A DNA stretch of 44,547 nucleotides from Salinarimonas sp051117315. GTDB lineage: Bacteria; Pseudomonadota; Alphaproteobacteria; Rhizobiales; Beijerinckiaceae. The notes beneath the pieces are model-generated. The model searched no databases. It was not told the origin of the DNA and saw only the letters and a list, made by a program, of their open reading frames with translations. This document shows positions 1 through 7,613 of this stretch, piece after piece (the first letter of the stretch is position 1; every line of letters starts with the position of its first letter). Position numbers and translations under genes: made by a program. The stretch is taken from NCBI GenBank assembly GCA_051117315.1, contig JBNPEA010000129.1, positions 1-44,547 on the forward strand, written 5' to 3'.

Positions 1-46
1 GACCGCCAGGGGGCCCTGCGGGGAAGGCGGCGCCGCGGGGGCGACC

Positions 47-469
47 GTGCGGGGCGCGGAGGGCGACGAGGCCCCGCCCGCGGCACCGCCGGCGCGCAAC
101 CCGGCCCCCTTCTCCACCGCCTTCGGCCTGCCGGTCCTCACCGGCTCGCGCTCGCACACCGAGCTGCTCAGCAAATGGTCGTTCTCCGACTTCCTCGGCA
201 TCCGGATGCTGTCGCGCCGGCCCGCGCCGCTCTCGCAGTCGATGGGGATGCCGACGCTGACGAGCCGGCCGGCCGAGCGCAAGACGACGAGCTTCGGTGC
301 GCCGATGCTCGCCGGCAGCGCGGCGCCCTTGTCCTCGGCCGTCGGGCTGCCGACGCTCACCGCCCCCAAGCGCGCGTGGACGCGGAGCTTCGGCATGCCG
401 CTGCTCTCGCGCAGGGCCGCACCGCTGTCCTCCTTCCTCGGCCTGCCTGTGCTGACGAGAAAGCAGTAG
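47..469 (+). CDS. Low-complexity repeat protein, function unknown (5' end may lie outside window)
   Basis: I do not recognise this protein. From a GTG at 47 it has 140 residues, and the frame is open back to base 2, so the true start may be upstream of the window. It is rich in Pro, Ser, Leu and Arg. It is built of imperfect units of about 32 residues: a SFGxPxLxxR half followed by an APLSSxxGLPxLT half. The GhPhL core recurs about seven times up to the C-terminus (FLGLPVLTRKQ). There is no signal peptide or membrane segment. The repeats look like short linear motifs in a disordered chain, which suggests a multivalent binding or scaffold protein (inference). It precedes a PucC-family gene on the same strand by about 55 bases. 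Confidence 0.55.
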   Translation: MRGAEGDEAPPAAPPARNPAPFSTAFGLPVLTGSRSHTELLSKWSFSDFLGIRMLSRRPAPLSQSMGMPTLTSRPAERKTTSFGAPMLAGSAAPLSSAVGLPTLTAPKRAWTRSFGMPLLSRRAAPLSSFLGLPVLTRKQ

Positions 470-492
470 CCGCGCCGCGCCGGCGCGCGCTC

Positions 493-516
493 GCCATCCT
501 GCGAGCCATCCTGCGA
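493..516 (+). repeat. Tandem 12-bp duplication
   Basis: The 12-mer GCCATCCTGCGA occurs twice back to back, immediately before the PucC-family start codon at 525. It lies in the short gap between two genes. It is probably a replication-slippage duplication, and no function is evident. Confidence 0.6.
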
Positions 517-524
517 GACCGGGC

Positions 525-1961
525 ATGATCCTCCTTCGGCGTCGACTCCTGGCGTTCTGGGCCGGCCTCGGCCCGCGCTACCTCCCCTTCGCGGACGTGG
601 CGACCCCGGACCTGACGCTCGGGCGGCTCTTGCGGCTGTCCCTGTTCCAGGTGTCGGTGGGCATGACGCTCGTCCTCCTCGTCGGCACCCTCAACCGGGT
701 GATGATCGTGGAGCTGGGCGTGGCGGCGAGCGTCGTCGCCGTGATGGTGGCGCTGCCGGTCGTCGCCGCGCCCTTCCGGGCGCTGATCGGCCATCGCTCC
801 GACACGCACCGCTGCGCGCTCGGCTGGCGGCGCGTGCCCTTCGTCTGGAAGGCCACCCAGCTCCAGTTCGGCGGCTACGCCATCATGCCCTTCGCGCTCC
901 TGGTGCTCGCCGGCGCCGGGCAGGCGGGGGATGCGCCGGCCTGGCTCGGGCTCGGCGCGACGGCGCTCGCCTTCCTGCTCGTGGGCGCGGGGGCGCACGT
1001 GCTGCAGACGGCGGGGCTCGCGCTCGCCACCGACCTGACGCCGCCGGAATCCCACGCCAAGGTCGTGGGGCTGATGTATGTCACGCTGCTCTTGGGCATG
1101 ATCGCGAGCGCCCTCCTCTTCGGCGCGGCGCTCGAGGACTTCACGCCCGGCCGGCTCGTGCAGGTGATCCAGGGCGCGGCGGTGGCCTGCCTCGTGCTGA
1201 ACGGGATCGCCTTCTGGAAGCAGGAGGCGCGGGACCCGCAACGCGCCCGCACCCGCGCCCCTGATCCGAGCTTCGCCGAGTCCTGGGCACGCTTCCGTGC
1301 CGGCGGCCAGGCGACGCGCCGGCTCGTCGTCGTCGGCCTCGGCACCATGGCCTTCGGCATGGCCGACGTTCTGCTCGAGCCCTTCGGCGGGCAGGTGCTC
1401 GACTGGAGCGTGGCGGCGACGACGCGGCTGACCGCGCTCCTGGCGCTCGGCGGGCTCGCCGGCTTCGCCACGGCGTCCTGGGCGCTCGGCCGCGGCGGCG
1501 ACCCGTATCGCCTGACCCTCGTCGCGGCGATGATCGGCGTGCCGGCCTTCGGTCTCGTCATCCTCGCCGCGCCGACGGGGCTCGCCGGCTCCTTCCTCGC
1601 GGGCAACGTCCTCATCGGCTTCGGCGCGGCGCTGTTCGGCCACGCGACGCTCACCGCCACGATGACCCTCGCGCCGCCTGGCCAGGCGGGCTTGGCGCTC
1701 GGCGCCTGGGGCGCGGTCCAGGCCACTGCCGCCGGCGTCGCGCTGGCGCTCGCGGGCGTGATCCGCGACCTGGTGACCCTCGTCGCGAGCGGCGTGGCGC
1801 CCGCCGGCCCGTTCGGCGGGCCCGCGGCGGGCTACGTCGCGGTCTACGCGCTGGAGATCCTCCTCCTGCTCGTCACCATCGCGGCCGCGGTGCCGCTCGC
1901 GCGGCGCTCCGTGGCGCGGGAGGCGCAGGCTGCCGCATTGCCGGTGCGGCCGTCGCCATGA
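525..1961 (+). CDS. PucC/LhaA-family major facilitator protein (BCD family)
   Basis: A 478-residue polytopic membrane protein with about 12 hydrophobic segments. It matches the PucC/LhaA (bacteriochlorophyll delivery) branch of the MFS. The N-terminal stretch has a GRLLRLSLFQVSVGM segment, then TLNRVMIVELGV. The loop with R-ALIGHRSD and LGWRRVPFVWKATQLQFGGYAIMPFAL is characteristic of this family. Members assist assembly of light-harvesting complexes in purple bacteria and act in the cytoplasmic membrane. Its stop codon overlaps the next start in an ATGA arrangement, so it is likely translated together with the deformylase. No other photosynthesis gene lies in the window, so phototrophy is suggested, not shown. 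Confidence 0.85.
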   Translation: MILLRRRLLAFWAGLGPRYLPFADVATPDLTLGRLLRLSLFQVSVGMTLVLLVGTLNRVMIVELGVAASVVAVMVALPVVAAPFRALIGHRSDTHRCALGWRRVPFVWKATQLQFGGYAIMPFALLVLAGAGQAGDAPAWLGLGATALAFLLVGAGAHVLQTAGLALATDLTPPESHAKVVGLMYVTLLLGMIASALLFGAALEDFTPGRLVQVIQGAAVACLVLNGIAFWKQEARDPQRARTRAPDPSFAESWARFRAGGQATRRLVVVGLGTMAFGMADVLLEPFGGQVLDWSVAATTRLTALLALGGLAGFATASWALGRGGDPYRLTLVAAMIGVPAFGLVILAAPTGLAGSFLAGNVLIGFGAALFGHATLTATMTLAPPGQAGLALGAWGAVQATAAGVALALAGVIRDLVTLVASGVAPAGPFGGPAAGYVAVYALEILLLLVTIAAAVPLARRSVAREAQAAALPVRPSP

Positions 1962-2467
1962 GCGTGCGCCCGATCCTCGTCTGCCCGCATCCGACGCTGC
2001 GCGCCGTCGCCGCACCGGTCGCGCACTTCGACGAGACCGTCGCGGCGGCGATCGCGGATCTCGTCGAGACCATGCGCGCCCATGGCGCCATCGGCCTCAG
2101 CGCGCCCCAGATCGGCATGACGCGCGCGATCGCCGTGATCGACCCCGACGGTGAGGGCGCCACCCCGCAGGTCTACGTCAACCCGAGGATCGTGGCGAAG
2201 GGCCGCGCCTTCGGCTTCGTCCAGGAGAGCTGCCTGTCGCTGCCTGGCGTCAAAGCGAGCGTCTGGCGTGATACGCGGGTGCGGGTGCAGGCCCAGGATG
2301 CCGAGGGCCGCGTGTTCGAGCGCGACCTCGCCGGCATGGCGGCGGTGAGCCTCCAGCACGAGATCGATCACCTCGCCGGCCGCCTCTTCGTCGACCGGCT
2401 CTCGCCGCTGCGGCGCTGGATGATCCGCCGACGGGTGGGGGCGGCGGCGATGGGGCTGGCGGCGTGA
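1958..2467 (+). CDS. def: Peptide deformylase family protein
   Basis: Peptide deformylase removes the formyl group from the N-terminal methionine of new proteins and is a metalloenzyme. This 169-residue protein carries all three family motifs: GLSAPQIG (motif I, about residues 47-54, with Ser where Ala is usual), ESCLS (motif II, with the metal-binding Cys) and QHEIDHLAG (motif III, two metal-binding His and the catalytic Glu). The length is normal. The start overlaps the PucC-family stop by 4 bases. The location beside a PucC homologue instead of the usual fmt partner suggests a second, accessory deformylase; whether another copy exists cannot be seen here. Confidence 0.88.
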   Translation: MSVRPILVCPHPTLRAVAAPVAHFDETVAAAIADLVETMRAHGAIGLSAPQIGMTRAIAVIDPDGEGATPQVYVNPRIVAKGRAFGFVQESCLSLPGVKASVWRDTRVRVQAQDAEGRVFERDLAGMAAVSLQHEIDHLAGRLFVDRLSPLRRWMIRRRVGAAAMGLAA

Positions 2468-2868
2468 GGTGCCGACCGCCACCTGTGACGCGCCGGTGAA
2501 GCAGCCGAACCCGATCTCCAGCGTAATCGGACGCTGATGCCGGGTCGTCACGGAAGCCGGGCCGTCGCGATGATGGCATTCACAGCGAATTGGGCGACCC
2601 GGAGCTTTCCGCACGAGCCGCCGATCCGAAGCGCCACTGTCCATGCGGACGCTGGCTCGCCGACGTCAGGGTAGACGAGATCGGGTGGAGCGCGGGCGCG
2701 GGTCGCGCACGAGCGGCAACGATTGGAGCCGCCGCTGCGATGTCACGTCTCGAGGTGGGCATCGCCGTCGACCCCGCTCTCGCGCTTGCCGGCGACAGCG
2801 GTCTTCCGGTTCAGCGACACCACGCCGGGAGACACGACCCCACGACGAGCCGGCGCTCGAAACCGAGC
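2468..2868. other. Gene-free stretch before the metal island
   Basis: About 400 bases with no coding region I can support. A frame open from 2590 runs into the downstream Cys-rich gene, but its upstream part has no recognisable domain and no good ribosome site. I treat it as non-coding leader. The only structured element seen is the ECF-type promoter just after it. Confidence 0.4.
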
Positions 2869-2897
2869 TGTAATGCCGGCCCCGTCGTTTCGTCTCT
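2869..2897 (+). promoter_or_regulatory. ECF-type promoter, copy 1 of 7
   Basis: TGTAATG at 2869-2875, 15 bases, then CGTCTCT at 2891-2897. It ends 67 bases before the ATG of the Cys-rich mini-protein that heads the P-type ATPase operon. It shares exact spacing and core letters (GTAA, CGTC) with six other sites in this window. Confidence 0.7.
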
Positions 2898-2964
2898 AGC
2901 ACCGAATGGCGGTTCCATGCAGATCGGCGGGCTCGTGGTCCTGCATATGGGAAGGACAACGGCA

Positions 2965-3162
2965 ATGCGCACAGAAACGAGCTCTGCGAGCACCGGTTCG
3001 GCCGATCGAACCGGATCATCCTGCTGCGGACAAGGTGATCATGCTCCGGCCGAACCAGAGGTGACCTCGATCCGGCCGGAGCTTTCTCCCGGAGAACAGC
3101 GACCGGAGCCGACGCGAGAGGCGGCGCGCGAGACGTCGAAGGGCTGCTGCTGCGGCAGCTAG
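2965..3162 (+). CDS. Cys-rich mini-protein (CC-G ... CCC-G), putative metal binder
   Basis: A 65-residue soluble protein of no named family that I recognise. It has a CCG motif at residues 20-22 and ends in CCCGS (61-65). The middle is Pro/Glu/Arg-rich and likely disordered. The ATG at 2965 is chosen because GGAAGGA lies about nine bases upstream; the frame is open further up but without support. Five cysteines in two tight clusters, and a position directly before a metal-type P-ATPase, suggest a soft-metal-binding peptide or metallochaperone (inference). The protein at 15831-16037 on the other strand has the same two motifs in the opposite order. It sits behind an ECF-type promoter at 2869. 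Confidence 0.7.
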   Translation: MRTETSSASTGSADRTGSSCCGQGDHAPAEPEVTSIRPELSPGEQRPEPTREAARETSKGCCCGS

Positions 3163-3267
3163 CCGATCGAGGGGACAGGGGGAGGGCCGGTGTCGCGCGT
3201 CGCGGCGGCTGTCGATCGACGACCCGCCCCCAACCGACGTCGAACCGCGGATTCCGGGAGATTGGCC

Positions 3268-5627
3268 TTGAGTACAGTAACGTTGGAGGTCGGCGGCCTC
3301 TTCGAAGAGCTCGATCATCTCGGGGTCGAGAAGCAGCTGCGCGCCGAGAAGGGGGTCCGCCGGGCCTCGGCGAACCCTGCGTCCGGCAGCGTGACCGTCG
3401 ACTACGACGAGGCGGTCACCAGCGTCGAGAGCCTGCAGCGCAAGCTGAGGTCTTGCGGCTTTCGCTGCGGCGGACGCGTGACGCCGCGGCATGTCTGCGA
3501 GCCGGCCGCACCGGCGCCGACGCAGGCGCCGCCCGCGCAGCCGAGCCACGCGGGCCACGGCGGGCCGACGCCGGCGCACGACGAGATGGCCCACGAGATG
3601 GGCCATGGCGCCGGCATGGACATGGCCGACATGGTGCGGGACATGCGCAACCGCTTCTGGATCGCGCTGGTCTTCACCATACCGATCTTCGTCTATTCGC
3701 CGATGGGCGGCATGTTCGTGCCGCCCGAGCCGCCTTTCGGCCTCGGCCTCGATCTGTGGCTGTTCTTCCTCGGCAGCCTCGCGATCGTCTATCCGAGCTG
3801 GCCGTTCTTCACCGCCGCCTGGCGGGCCCTGCGCAACGGCGTTCTCAACATGGCGGTGCTCGTCGTGCTGTCGGTCGGCACGGGGTACCTCTTCAGCGTC
3901 GGCTCGACCTTCTTCTTCCCCGGCGTGCAGTTCTACGAAGCGGTGGCGGTGCTGCTCGTCTTCATCCTGCTCGGCCATTGGCTGGAGATGCGGGCCCGCG
4001 CCGGCGCCTCGGCGGCGATCCGGGCGCTGCTCGATCTCGCACCGCCGATGGCGACGGTCCTGCGGGACGGACGCGAGGTCGAGATCCCGACCTCGGAGGT
4101 CCAGGCCGGCGAGACCGTGATCATCCGGCCCGGGAACAAGATCCCCGTCGACGGCGACGTGATCGAGGGCGAATCCCTCGTCGACGAGTCCATGCTGACC
4201 GGCGAGTCGATGCCGGTGAACAAGGGGCCGGGCGACCAGGTCATCGGCGCCACCATCAACAAGAGCGGCAGCTTCCGATACCGCGCGACGAGGGTCGGCG
4301 CCGACATGGCGCTGGCGCAGATCGTCAAGCTGGTGCAGGAGGCGCAGAACTCCAAGGCGCCGGCGCAGCTCCTCGCCGACCGCGCCTCGCAATGGCTGGT
4401 GCTGATCGCCATCCTGATCGGGCTCGCGACCTTCGCGATCTGGTTCTGGTGGATCGGCCAGCCGCTGCTCTTCGCGTTGACCTTGACGATCACGGTCTTC
4501 GTCATCGCCTGCCCGGATGCGCTCGGGCTGGCGACGCCGATGGCGGTCATGGTCGGCACCGGCCTCGGCGCCACCCACGGCATCCTGTTCAAGAACGCCG
4601 GCGGCTCGAGGACGCCACCAAGCTCGACGTGATCGTCTTCGACAAGACCGGCACGCTGACCATGGGCCAGCCGCGTGTGGTCGAGGTCGTGGCGGCCGGC
4701 GGGCACAGCGAGGACGAGATCCTGCGGACGGCCGCTGCGGTGGAGCGCGGGTCCGACCACCTGCTCGCGCTGGCGATCGTCGAGCGCGCCGAGGGCCTCG
4801 ACGTCCCCGCGGCGCGCGGCTTCCTCAACCTCGAAGGCAAGGGTGCCCGCGCCGAGGTCGACGGGCAGACGGCCTGGCTCGGTAACCGTCGGCTCATGGA
4901 CGAGGAGGGGATCGGCCTGGGGGCGCTCGCGGGAGAGGCCGACCGCCTCAAGGGCGACGGCCGCACGGTCGTCCATGTCGCGCGCGGCGGCGAGCTCCTC
5001 GGCCTCGTCGCCATCGCCGATGCGCCACGCCCGACCGCCAAGGCGACCGTGGCGAAGCTGCGCGAGCGCGGTGTGGAGGTCGCGATGCTGACCGGTGACA
5101 ACGACGGCACCGCCAAGCGCATCGCTGCGGAGCTCGGCATCGAGATCGTGCTCGCCGACGTGCTGCCGGGGCAGAAGGCCGACAAGGTCAAGGAGCTGCA
5201 GGCGCAGGGAAAGCGGGTCGGCATGGTCGGCGACGGCGTCAACGACGCGCCGGCGCTGACCCAGGCCGATGTCGGCTTCGCCATCGGCGCCGGCACCGAC
5301 GTGGCGATGGAGAGCGCGGACGTGGTGCTCATGAGGAGCGACCCTTACGACATCGTCGGCGCGATCGAGCTGTCGCGGGCAACGCTCCGCAAGATGCATC
5401 AGAACCTGTTCTGGGCGGTCGCCTACAACGTCGTCGCCTTCCCGGCCGCCGCCGGCGTCTTCTATCCCTTCGTGATCAGCCCGGAAGTGGCGGCGATCGC
5501 GATGTCGGGCAGCTCGGCGCTCGTCGCAGTCAATGCGCTGCTGCTCAAGCGGACAAGGCTGGAGGGGGTGGGTCGCGGCCGTCCCGGGGAGGTGGCCGAC
5601 GCGCGCCCGGCCGAGGCGGTCGGATGA
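3268..5627 (+). pseudogene. P1B-type metal-transporting ATPase with CPD motif, frameshifted
   Basis: Cytoplasmic-membrane heavy-metal ATPase of about 786 residues if the frame is repaired. The first frame (to 4632) has a degenerate HMA-like domain lacking CxxC, a His/Met-rich linker (HAGHGG, HEMGHGAGMDMADM), transmembrane segments, TGES and the ion-pathway motif CPD (IACPDALG) instead of CPC or CPH. The second frame, from about 4605, has DKTGT, MLTGDN and GDGVNDAP. The switch falls at KNAGG/LEDATK, near 4603-4605, where one base is missing. There is no obvious slippery heptamer, so it is a real mutation or a sequence error. The TTG at 3268 is preferred (GGGAG seven bases upstream; protein begins MSTVTLEV); a GTG at 3190 is possible. 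The His/Met linker resembles CopB-type pumps. The substrate is unproven, with copper likely from the neighbours. Confidence 0.85.
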
Positions 5628-5691
5628 GGCCTGCTCCGGGCGAGGACCTTCGGATTGCGCAGCGACGCTGCGGCCGGCGTGGGAGGATGGA

Positions 5692-5952
5692 ATGGATCAC
5701 GGAGACAACAGGCGCGGATCCTTCTCCCCGCGCACGGACATCGTCCTGCTGGTCTTCCTGGCAGTGGGCGCCTTCTATCTCGTCGCCGAGCATCGGGCAC
5801 ACCTTCTCGGCGTCGGACCGCTGCTGCTCCTCCTCGGTCTGTGTCTCGTCATGCACTTCTTCATGCACGCAGGGCACGGGCACGGGCCCGGCAGCGACGA
5901 CGGCGATCCGCCGCCGGGAGGCGGCCGGGAGCCCGGCGGCCATCACCACTGA
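5692..5952 (+). CDS. DUF2933 family small membrane protein
   Basis: An 86-residue protein starting MDHGDNRR, with two adjacent hydrophobic segments (about residues 17-34 and 40-58) around the family-like AEHRAHLLG motif. The tail is His/Gly-rich (HFFMHAGHGHG) and ends in HHH. This is the usual look of DUF2933 proteins, which often sit beside copper ATPases and multicopper oxidases; their biochemical role is not established. GGGAGGA lies five bases before the ATG at 5692. The His-rich tail could bind metal (inference). It follows the ATPase by 64 bases and precedes the methyltransferase-like gene by 15. Confidence 0.8.
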   Translation: MDHGDNRRGSFSPRTDIVLLVFLAVGAFYLVAEHRAHLLGVGPLLLLLGLCLVMHFFMHAGHGHGPGSDDGDPPPGGGREPGGHHH

Positions 5953-5967
5953 CTCCACGGAACGGAC

Positions 5968-6633
5968 ATGGTCGCGATGACCGAAACTGCCCCTGCCTAT
6001 GGCCTCTGGTTCCTGGTCGTCGTGAACTCGGCGATCTTCATCCTGTTCGCCTTCAGCTTCTTCAAGCCGAAGACGGCCCGCGACTGGCGCTCCTTCGGCG
6101 CCTTCAGCGCCTTCCTGGTTGCGCTGTTCACGGAGATGTACGGTTTCCCGCTGACCATCTATCTGCTCTCGGGCTGGCTGCAGAGCCGCTATCCCGGCGT
6201 GGACTGGCTGTCGCACGATGCAGGGCATCTGCTCGAGATGATCTTCGGCTGGGAGGCGAACCCGCATCTCGGGCCGTTCCACCTGCTGAGCTTCGCCTTC
6301 ATCGGGGGCGGCTTCGTGCTGATCTCGATGGCCTGGAAGGTGCTCTATGAGGCGCAGCGCCGACGCACGCTCGCGACCTCCGGCGCCTATGCCCATGTGC
6401 GCCACCCGCAATATGTCGGCTTCATCCTCGTCATGTTCGGCTTCCTGCTGCAATGGCCGACGCTGCTGACCCTGGCGATGTTCCCGGTTCTCGTCGTCAT
6501 GTATGTGCGGCTGGCCAGGGGCGAGGAGCGCGCGGCGCTGGCCGAGCTCGGCGACAGCTATCGGCGCTACGCGGCCGACGTGCCCGGCTTCGTCCCCAAG
6601 CTGGGCCGGCAGCCGACGCGGAAACCGTCGTGA
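5968..6633 (+). CDS. Isoprenylcysteine carboxyl methyltransferase-like membrane protein
   Basis: A 221-residue polytopic protein. The C-terminal part shows the ICMT/PEMT signature: GAYAHVRHPQYVGF (about residues 133-146), followed by ARGEERAALAELGDSYRRYAADVPGFVP, the SAM-binding region seen in this superfamily. The N-terminal half has two membrane segments and FTEMYGFPLTIYLLSGW. Such proteins occur in bacterial copper and heavy-metal operons, but their substrate is unknown. Its stop overlaps the next start (GTGA), so the two are likely co-translated. A second in-frame ATG lies three codons downstream and could be the true start. Confidence 0.82.
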   Translation: MVAMTETAPAYGLWFLVVVNSAIFILFAFSFFKPKTARDWRSFGAFSAFLVALFTEMYGFPLTIYLLSGWLQSRYPGVDWLSHDAGHLLEMIFGWEANPHLGPFHLLSFAFIGGGFVLISMAWKVLYEAQRRRTLATSGAYAHVRHPQYVGFILVMFGFLLQWPTLLTLAMFPVLVVMYVRLARGEERAALAELGDSYRRYAADVPGFVPKLGRQPTRKPS

Positions 6634-7361
6634 GCCTCCACGATCGCGCGCACGCTTCGGTGCCTCGCCCGGACGCGCCGGCACCGCCACGAGCCGGTTC
6701 GAGCATCGCGGCCGCCGCACGCGACGGCTCGGGCCTCGCCGCACCGTGGGAGATCCGGCTCGCCTGGCTCCTGCGCGCCCTCATCCTGGCGACGGGTGTC
6801 TTCCACGTCCTGGAGGGCGCGTTCCTCTACGGGCTTCTCTGCTTCGGCGCGCTGGCGCTCATCCTCGCGCCGTCCCTCGTCGCGCGCTCGGCCAGGCTGA
6901 CCATTCCCGTCGAGATCGAGCTGTTCGTCCTCTGGTGGCTGGTCACCGACATGACGCTCGGCCGCCTTCTCGACCTGTACAGCCTCGTGCCGTTCTACGA
7001 CAAGATCATCCACTTCGGTAACTCCGGCCTGCTGGCGATCGTCTCGTTTCTGGCGATCTACGCGCTGCAGATGACCTGCCGGATGAGGACCGGCTTCGTC
7101 TTGAACCTCGCGGCGATCTTCCTGCTGACCCTCGGCGCGGGGGCGCTCTGGGAGATCGTCGAGTTCGGGATGGACGCGGCGATCGATGCCGGCGCACAGG
7201 GATCGCCCGTGATGGCGCCGCTCGAGGATACGATGTGGGACCTCGTCATGGACGGGCTGGGCGGCCTCCTCGGCGGCCTCTTCGGCGCCCTCTACATGAG
7301 GCGGTCGCGGCGCTCCCTGGCGCGCTGGAGCCGCTTCGCGGAGCGGATCGGCTCCGTGTGA
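6630..7361 (+). CDS. DUF2238/YjdF-family membrane protein
   Basis: From the GTG at 6630, overlapping the previous stop by 4 bases, this is a 243-residue protein with about six membrane segments. Family-like motifs are PFYDKIIHFGNS (about residues 124-135), GALWEIVEFGMD (about 172-183) and DTMWDLVMDGLGGLLG (about 200-215). The acidic and His residues in or near membranes resemble DUF2238 (YjdF) proteins, whose function is unknown. It closes the operon that starts with the Cys-rich peptide. The first 40 residues are polar, low in complexity and may be loosely conserved. Confidence 0.78.
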   Translation: MSLHDRAHASVPRPDAPAPPRAGSSIAAAARDGSGLAAPWEIRLAWLLRALILATGVFHVLEGAFLYGLLCFGALALILAPSLVARSARLTIPVEIELFVLWWLVTDMTLGRLLDLYSLVPFYDKIIHFGNSGLLAIVSFLAIYALQMTCRMRTGFVLNLAAIFLLTLGAGALWEIVEFGMDAAIDAGAQGSPVMAPLEDTMWDLVMDGLGGLLGGLFGALYMRRSRRSLARWSRFAERIGSV

Positions 7362-7443
7362 GGAGCGGGACGGGCGCTGCGGCGCTCGCGCAGACGCCTG
7401 CAGGGCGCCAACAGGGCATCGGCCGCGTCTGCCGGGCCTCCGC

Positions 7444-7472
7444 TGTAAGGACTGCGGACTTTCCACGTCTTT
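7444..7472 (+). promoter_or_regulatory. ECF-type promoter, copy 2 of 7
   Basis: TGTAAGG at 7444-7450, 15 bases, then CGTCTTT at 7466-7472. It lies in the 252-base gap between the DUF2238 gene and cfa and points at cfa, leaving a leader of about 135 bases. The rest of the gap shows nothing else I can name. Confidence 0.7.
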
Positions 7473-7613
7473 TTGCAGGAGAACGACGTGGCGCTCCGAC
7501 GACTGGCCGATGGTGCCGCGTCGTGAGCGAATACTCCACGCCGACCCGAACGTCACCTCGCCCTGCGCAGTGATCGCGCGGAAAACGCAAAGCATGTCCG
7601 CGGAAGCGAAGAG

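Noticed and set aside
357..2015. Long minus-strand frame of 552 codons opposite the PucC-family gene
   Set aside because: Arg/Glu/His-rich translation without domains; a shadow of the plus-strand gene caused by high GC. The same holds for the long frames opposite the ATPases, glgX, gyrB, lptD, purB and trmFO.
2522..2555. CGTAATC with a CGTC downstream before the Cys-rich gene
   Set aside because: Spacing is two bases too long and the motif letters differ; the copy at 2869 fits far better.
2590..2964. Upstream extension of the Cys-rich gene to a 190-residue protein
   Set aside because: No ribosome site, no recognisable domain, and it would place the ECF promoter inside the gene.
7018..7042. 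GGTAACT followed by CGTCTCG, resembling the ECF motif
   Set aside because: Spacing is 16 not 15 and it lies inside the DUF2238 coding sequence.
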